In this document: piece by piece, positions 61,689-64,000 of the stretch
Position numbering within the stretch: the first letter of the stretch is position 1
Layout of the letters: every line of letters starts with the position of its first letter
Assembly (NCBI GenBank): GCA_024234975.1
Contig: JACKNH010000010.1
Location: 70,998 to 134,997 of the forward strand
Source of the DNA: Gammaproteobacteria bacterium
GTDB taxonomy: Bacteria > Pseudomonadota > Gammaproteobacteria > Ga0077536
Length of the DNA stretch: 64,000 nucleotides
Reading direction: 5' to 3'
Notes under the pieces: generated by a model
Told to the model about the DNA's origin: nothing
The model's input: only the letters and a program-made list of their open reading frames with translations
Database searches by the model: none
Made by a program: the position numbers and the translations under genes

Positions 61689-63881
61689 ATGCGTAGCCCG
61701 ATAAAAACTCTTCTGTCGTCCGCCCTGGTCGCGGCCCTTGCCGGTCTGACCGCGTGTGGCGACAACACTGCCACCACCGATGCCACTGTGGAAACGCCAG
61801 TGGCGGCTCAGGATTCCTCCGATGTCGTGGACGGTGAAATGGTCACCGTCTCCCGCGCGGGAGACTGGATGTCCTACGGCCGCGACTACAGCGAGCAACG
61901 CTACAGCCCGCTGGACCAGATCACGCCGGATAACATCAATGAGCTGAGCCTGGCCTGGTTTGGCGATCTTGCTGAACGTGGCGGCAGCTACGAAACGACG
62001 CCGGTAGTGGCCGATGGACGCATCTATGTCACTTCGCCGTGGAGCAAGGTCTATGCATTCGATGCGCGCTCGGGCGAACTGCTGTGGAAATATGATCCCA
62101 AGGTGCCGGGCGAATGGGCGGTTCGGTTGTGCTGCGGCATCGTCAATCGTGGCGTGGGCGTCTGGAAGGACATGATCATCTGGGGCACGCTGGATGGCCG
62201 GCTGGTGGCGGTGAAGGCCGCAACCGGCGAAAAGGTCTGGGAAGTGCAGGCCACTGATCGCGATCTGTGGCTGTCGATTACCGGCGCACCGCGTATTGCC
62301 AATGGCCGTATCTTCATCGGTGAAGCCGGATCTGAATTTCATCAACGCGGCTACGTGGCTGCGTACGACGTCGAAAACGGCAAGGAGTTGTGGCGCTGGT
62401 GGTCGGTCCCCGGCGATCCTTCGCTGGGCTTCGAACAACCCGAACTGGAAATGGCCGCCAGGACCTGGAACGGCGAGTGGTGGAAGACCGGTGGCGGCGG
62501 TACGCCATGGGATGCCGTCGTCTATGACCCGGTCACTGATCTCGTCTATATCGGAACCGGTAATGGCGCACCGTGGCCGGCGGAAATTCGCTCGCCCGGT
62601 GGTGGCGACAACCTGTTCACTTCCTCAATCGTGGCGCTGGACGCGAGTACCGGCCAGTACCGTTGGCATTATCAGGCGACGCCCCAGGATAGCTGGGATT
62701 TCGACAACACCCAGCAGATTGTCACCGCTGACCTGATGATCAATGGTGAGCAGAAGCACGTGCTGATGCAGGCGCCGAAGAACGGCGTGTTCTATGTCAT
62801 CGAAGCGGCGACGGGTAATGTCATTTCGGCCGACCTGTTCGTCCCCACGGCGAACTGGATGAACGGTTTCGATGAAAAGTTCCGACCGATACTGAATCCG
62901 GACGCCAACTACGGCGCATTCGGTGACCGCGGTTTCCACGTGGTGCCGTCCGCCGGAGGTGCGCACAGCTGGCACCCGATGGCGTTCAATCCTGATACCG
63001 GCCTGATGTACGTCCCGACCAACTACAGCAGCTTCCCGCTGGTGGCCGAAGCGGGTGCAAAAATGGGTAACCAGCTGCTGTCGATCAACGTCGGCAAGCG
63101 GCCACAGGAAGCAGCGCCACAACTTGAGGGCGCCGGTTCCTATCTGTTGGCCTGGGACCCGGTGAAAAAAGCGCCGGCCTGGGAGCAACGACAAGGTGGT
63201 TCGCGTTCAGGCGTGATGACCACCGCCGGCAATCTTGTGTTCCAGGGCACGGCTGATGCAACGTTCTCCGCCTTCCGCGCCGATACCGGTGAGAAGGTCT
63301 GGACCGCGCCGACGCAGACCGGCATCGTCGGCGGCAGCGTGAGTTATGAAGTCGATGGCGAGCAGTACATTGCGGTGGTCGCCGGGCAGAGCGGTTTCGG
63401 CGGCAGCTACTGGGCGCCGAACTACGCGCGGCTGCTGGTATTCAAGCGCGGCGGCAATGCCACGTTGCCCGAGATGATCAGCTACACACCGCCGGTGCTG
63501 AATCCGCCGGAGAACTTCGGCGATGCCCAGCTGCTTGCACAAGGTGAACAGCACTACAACGAACACTGCGCCAGCTGCCATGGCAACAACGGGCGGGTGA
63601 GCAGCATGTTCCCGGATCTGAAATATGCCGCGGCATTGAATACACCGGAACTGTTCAAAGCCATCGTGATCGACGGCGCTTTGCAGAATAACGGCATGGT
63701 GTCGTTCCGCGAGCATCTGTCGCCTGAGGAAGCTGATTCGATCCGCGCCTACGTGGTCAGTCTGGCCAACGAGGCAAAGAACAACCCGCCACCGGCTTTC
63801 GGCCGCGGCGCGCCGCCACCCCCGCCGCCGGCACCTGCGGGCACGGCGGCCAAGGCAACGACGCCTGAGCTGCATAACTGA
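61689..63881 (+). CDS. Lipoprotein quinohaemoprotein dehydrogenase with lanthanide-type aspartate
   Basis: 730 residues from ATG 61689, with GGGGGAGCC upstream. An ATG 30 codons earlier would hide the signal. The lipobox LTAC puts the lipid on Cys23. PQQ domain: C148-C149 (LCCGIVNRG), E216 (GSEFHQRG), N292, D337-F-D339 (SWDFDNTQ). Glu, Asn and two Asp give the complete lanthanide set. Haem domain at about 610-700: C627-x-x-C630-H631 with Met670 (NNGMVSF). A proline-rich tail follows (PPPAFGRGAPP). It is 150 bp after the previous gene, probably the same transcript. Confidence 0.92.
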   Translation: MRSPIKTLLSSALVAALAGLTACGDNTATTDATVETPVAAQDSSDVVDGEMVTVSRAGDWMSYGRDYSEQRYSPLDQITPDNINELSLAWFGDLAERGGSYETTPVVADGRIYVTSPWSKVYAFDARSGELLWKYDPKVPGEWAVRLCCGIVNRGVGVWKDMIIWGTLDGRLVAVKAATGEKVWEVQATDRDLWLSITGAPRIANGRIFIGEAGSEFHQRGYVAAYDVENGKELWRWWSVPGDPSLGFEQPELEMAARTWNGEWWKTGGGGTPWDAVVYDPVTDLVYIGTGNGAPWPAEIRSPGGGDNLFTSSIVALDASTGQYRWHYQATPQDSWDFDNTQQIVTADLMINGEQKHVLMQAPKNGVFYVIEAATGNVISADLFVPTANWMNGFDEKFRPILNPDANYGAFGDRGFHVVPSAGGAHSWHPMAFNPDTGLMYVPTNYSSFPLVAEAGAKMGNQLLSINVGKRPQEAAPQLEGAGSYLLAWDPVKKAPAWEQRQGGSRSGVMTTAGNLVFQGTADATFSAFRADTGEKVWTAPTQTGIVGGSVSYEVDGEQYIAVVAGQSGFGGSYWAPNYARLLVFKRGGNATLPEMISYTPPVLNPPENFGDAQLLAQGEQHYNEHCASCHGNNGRVSSMFPDLKYAAALNTPELFKAIVIDGALQNNGMVSFREHLSPEEADSIRAYVVSLANEAKNNPPPAFGRGAPPPPPPAPAGTAAKATTPELHN

Positions 63882-63920
63882 CCGAGTCGTTACGCGACAT
63901 AAACAAGGACCAACCCAGCC

Positions 63921-64000
63921 CACCGTCATTCCGGCCGCACCCGCGCAGCGGGTGTGAGCCGGCATCCATGTGGCGTTGCTAGTCGCTGCATGGATTCCCG
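63921..64000. repeat. Palindromic intergenic repeat, cut by the window end
   Basis: Nested complementary arms: CACCCGC (63939-63945) and GCGGGTG (63949-63955), outer CCGGC and GCCGG, flanked by GTCATTCC and GGCATCCA, with ATGGATTCCCG at the very end. This is the usual look of dispersed GTCATTCC/GGAATCC-type repeats in proteobacterial intergenic DNA. Copies elsewhere were not seen in the window. Confidence 0.6.

Noticed and set aside
1..64000. tRNA, rRNA, CRISPR arrays, insertion sequences, integrases or phage genes
   Set aside because: Scanning both strands by eye gave no T-arm consensus, no regularly spaced repeats, and no transposase, integrase or capsid-like protein.

Overview
The window reads as chromosomal DNA of a free-living gammaproteobacterium, GC-rich (about 60 % by eye) and densely packed. 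The evidence for this group is an NhaB antiporter, a NudJ-MnmA pair, a CysI-DUF934 pair, the uvrA / MFS / ssb arrangement, lgt-thyA-folA, and proteins carrying Tat-like, lipoprotein and PEP-CTERM-like signals. The many PQQ dehydrogenases and DUF8021-like proteins would fit the Steroidobacter/Nevskia/Xanthomonas side of the class, but I cannot fix the family. No tRNA, rRNA, CRISPR array, transposase, integrase or prophage gene was seen.

Layout. 1-7.1 kb: the end of thiL, then a leftward run nudJ, mnmA, acnA, nhaB and a GFA-fold gene. The reading frames of nhaB and acnA are broken by three single-base indels, possibly assembly errors. 7.1-7.3 kb: a near-consensus CRP/Vfr-type palindrome over the nudJ start codon and, about 93 bp downstream of its centre, an orphan promoter with a ~100-nt transcript and a strong terminator, i.e. 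a candidate small RNA. 7.3-9.0 kb: purine salvage (phosphoribosyltransferase and adenosine kinase). 9.2-11.3 kb: sulfite/nitrite reductase with its DUF934 partner. 11.4-15.2 kb: lon, preceded by a receiver-Ser/Thr kinase fusion. 15.5-20.8 kb: an exported dikinase-like protein co-transcribed with an SxxK serine hydrolase, facing a second SxxK hydrolase. 20.9-33.4 kb: an Npt/Tlc-like carrier, ssb, an MFS carrier, uvrA, a YyaL-type protein, lgt-thyA-folA and a small uracil/hypoxanthine-DNA glycosylase-like gene. 33.5-38.4 kb: a SulP carrier, a TerB-like protein and a NupG-like carrier.

38.4-63.9 kb is more accessory. It holds four PQQ beta-propeller dehydrogenases. Two are soluble and each is translationally coupled to a di-haem cytochrome c that appears to carry an inserted domain. 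Two carry their own C-terminal haem domain and an N-terminal lipid-attachment signal. One operon joins a quinohaemoprotein to an SMP-30-like lipoprotein and two tandem DUF8021-like exported proteins, a likely pathway for an unknown alcohol or aldehyde. Between these lie compact leftward operons of small enzymes: methyltransferases, MAPEG, a P-loop kinase, YdeI, a ceramidase-like protein, MOSC, VOC, a sterol desaturase and DUF1287. There is also a VWA protein with a PEP-CTERM-like tail. The window ends inside a palindromic intergenic repeat.

The least explained parts are the predicted CRP-linked small RNA, the exported dikinase plus SxxK operon, and the PQQ clusters, two of whose enzymes carry the aspartate associated with lanthanide use.
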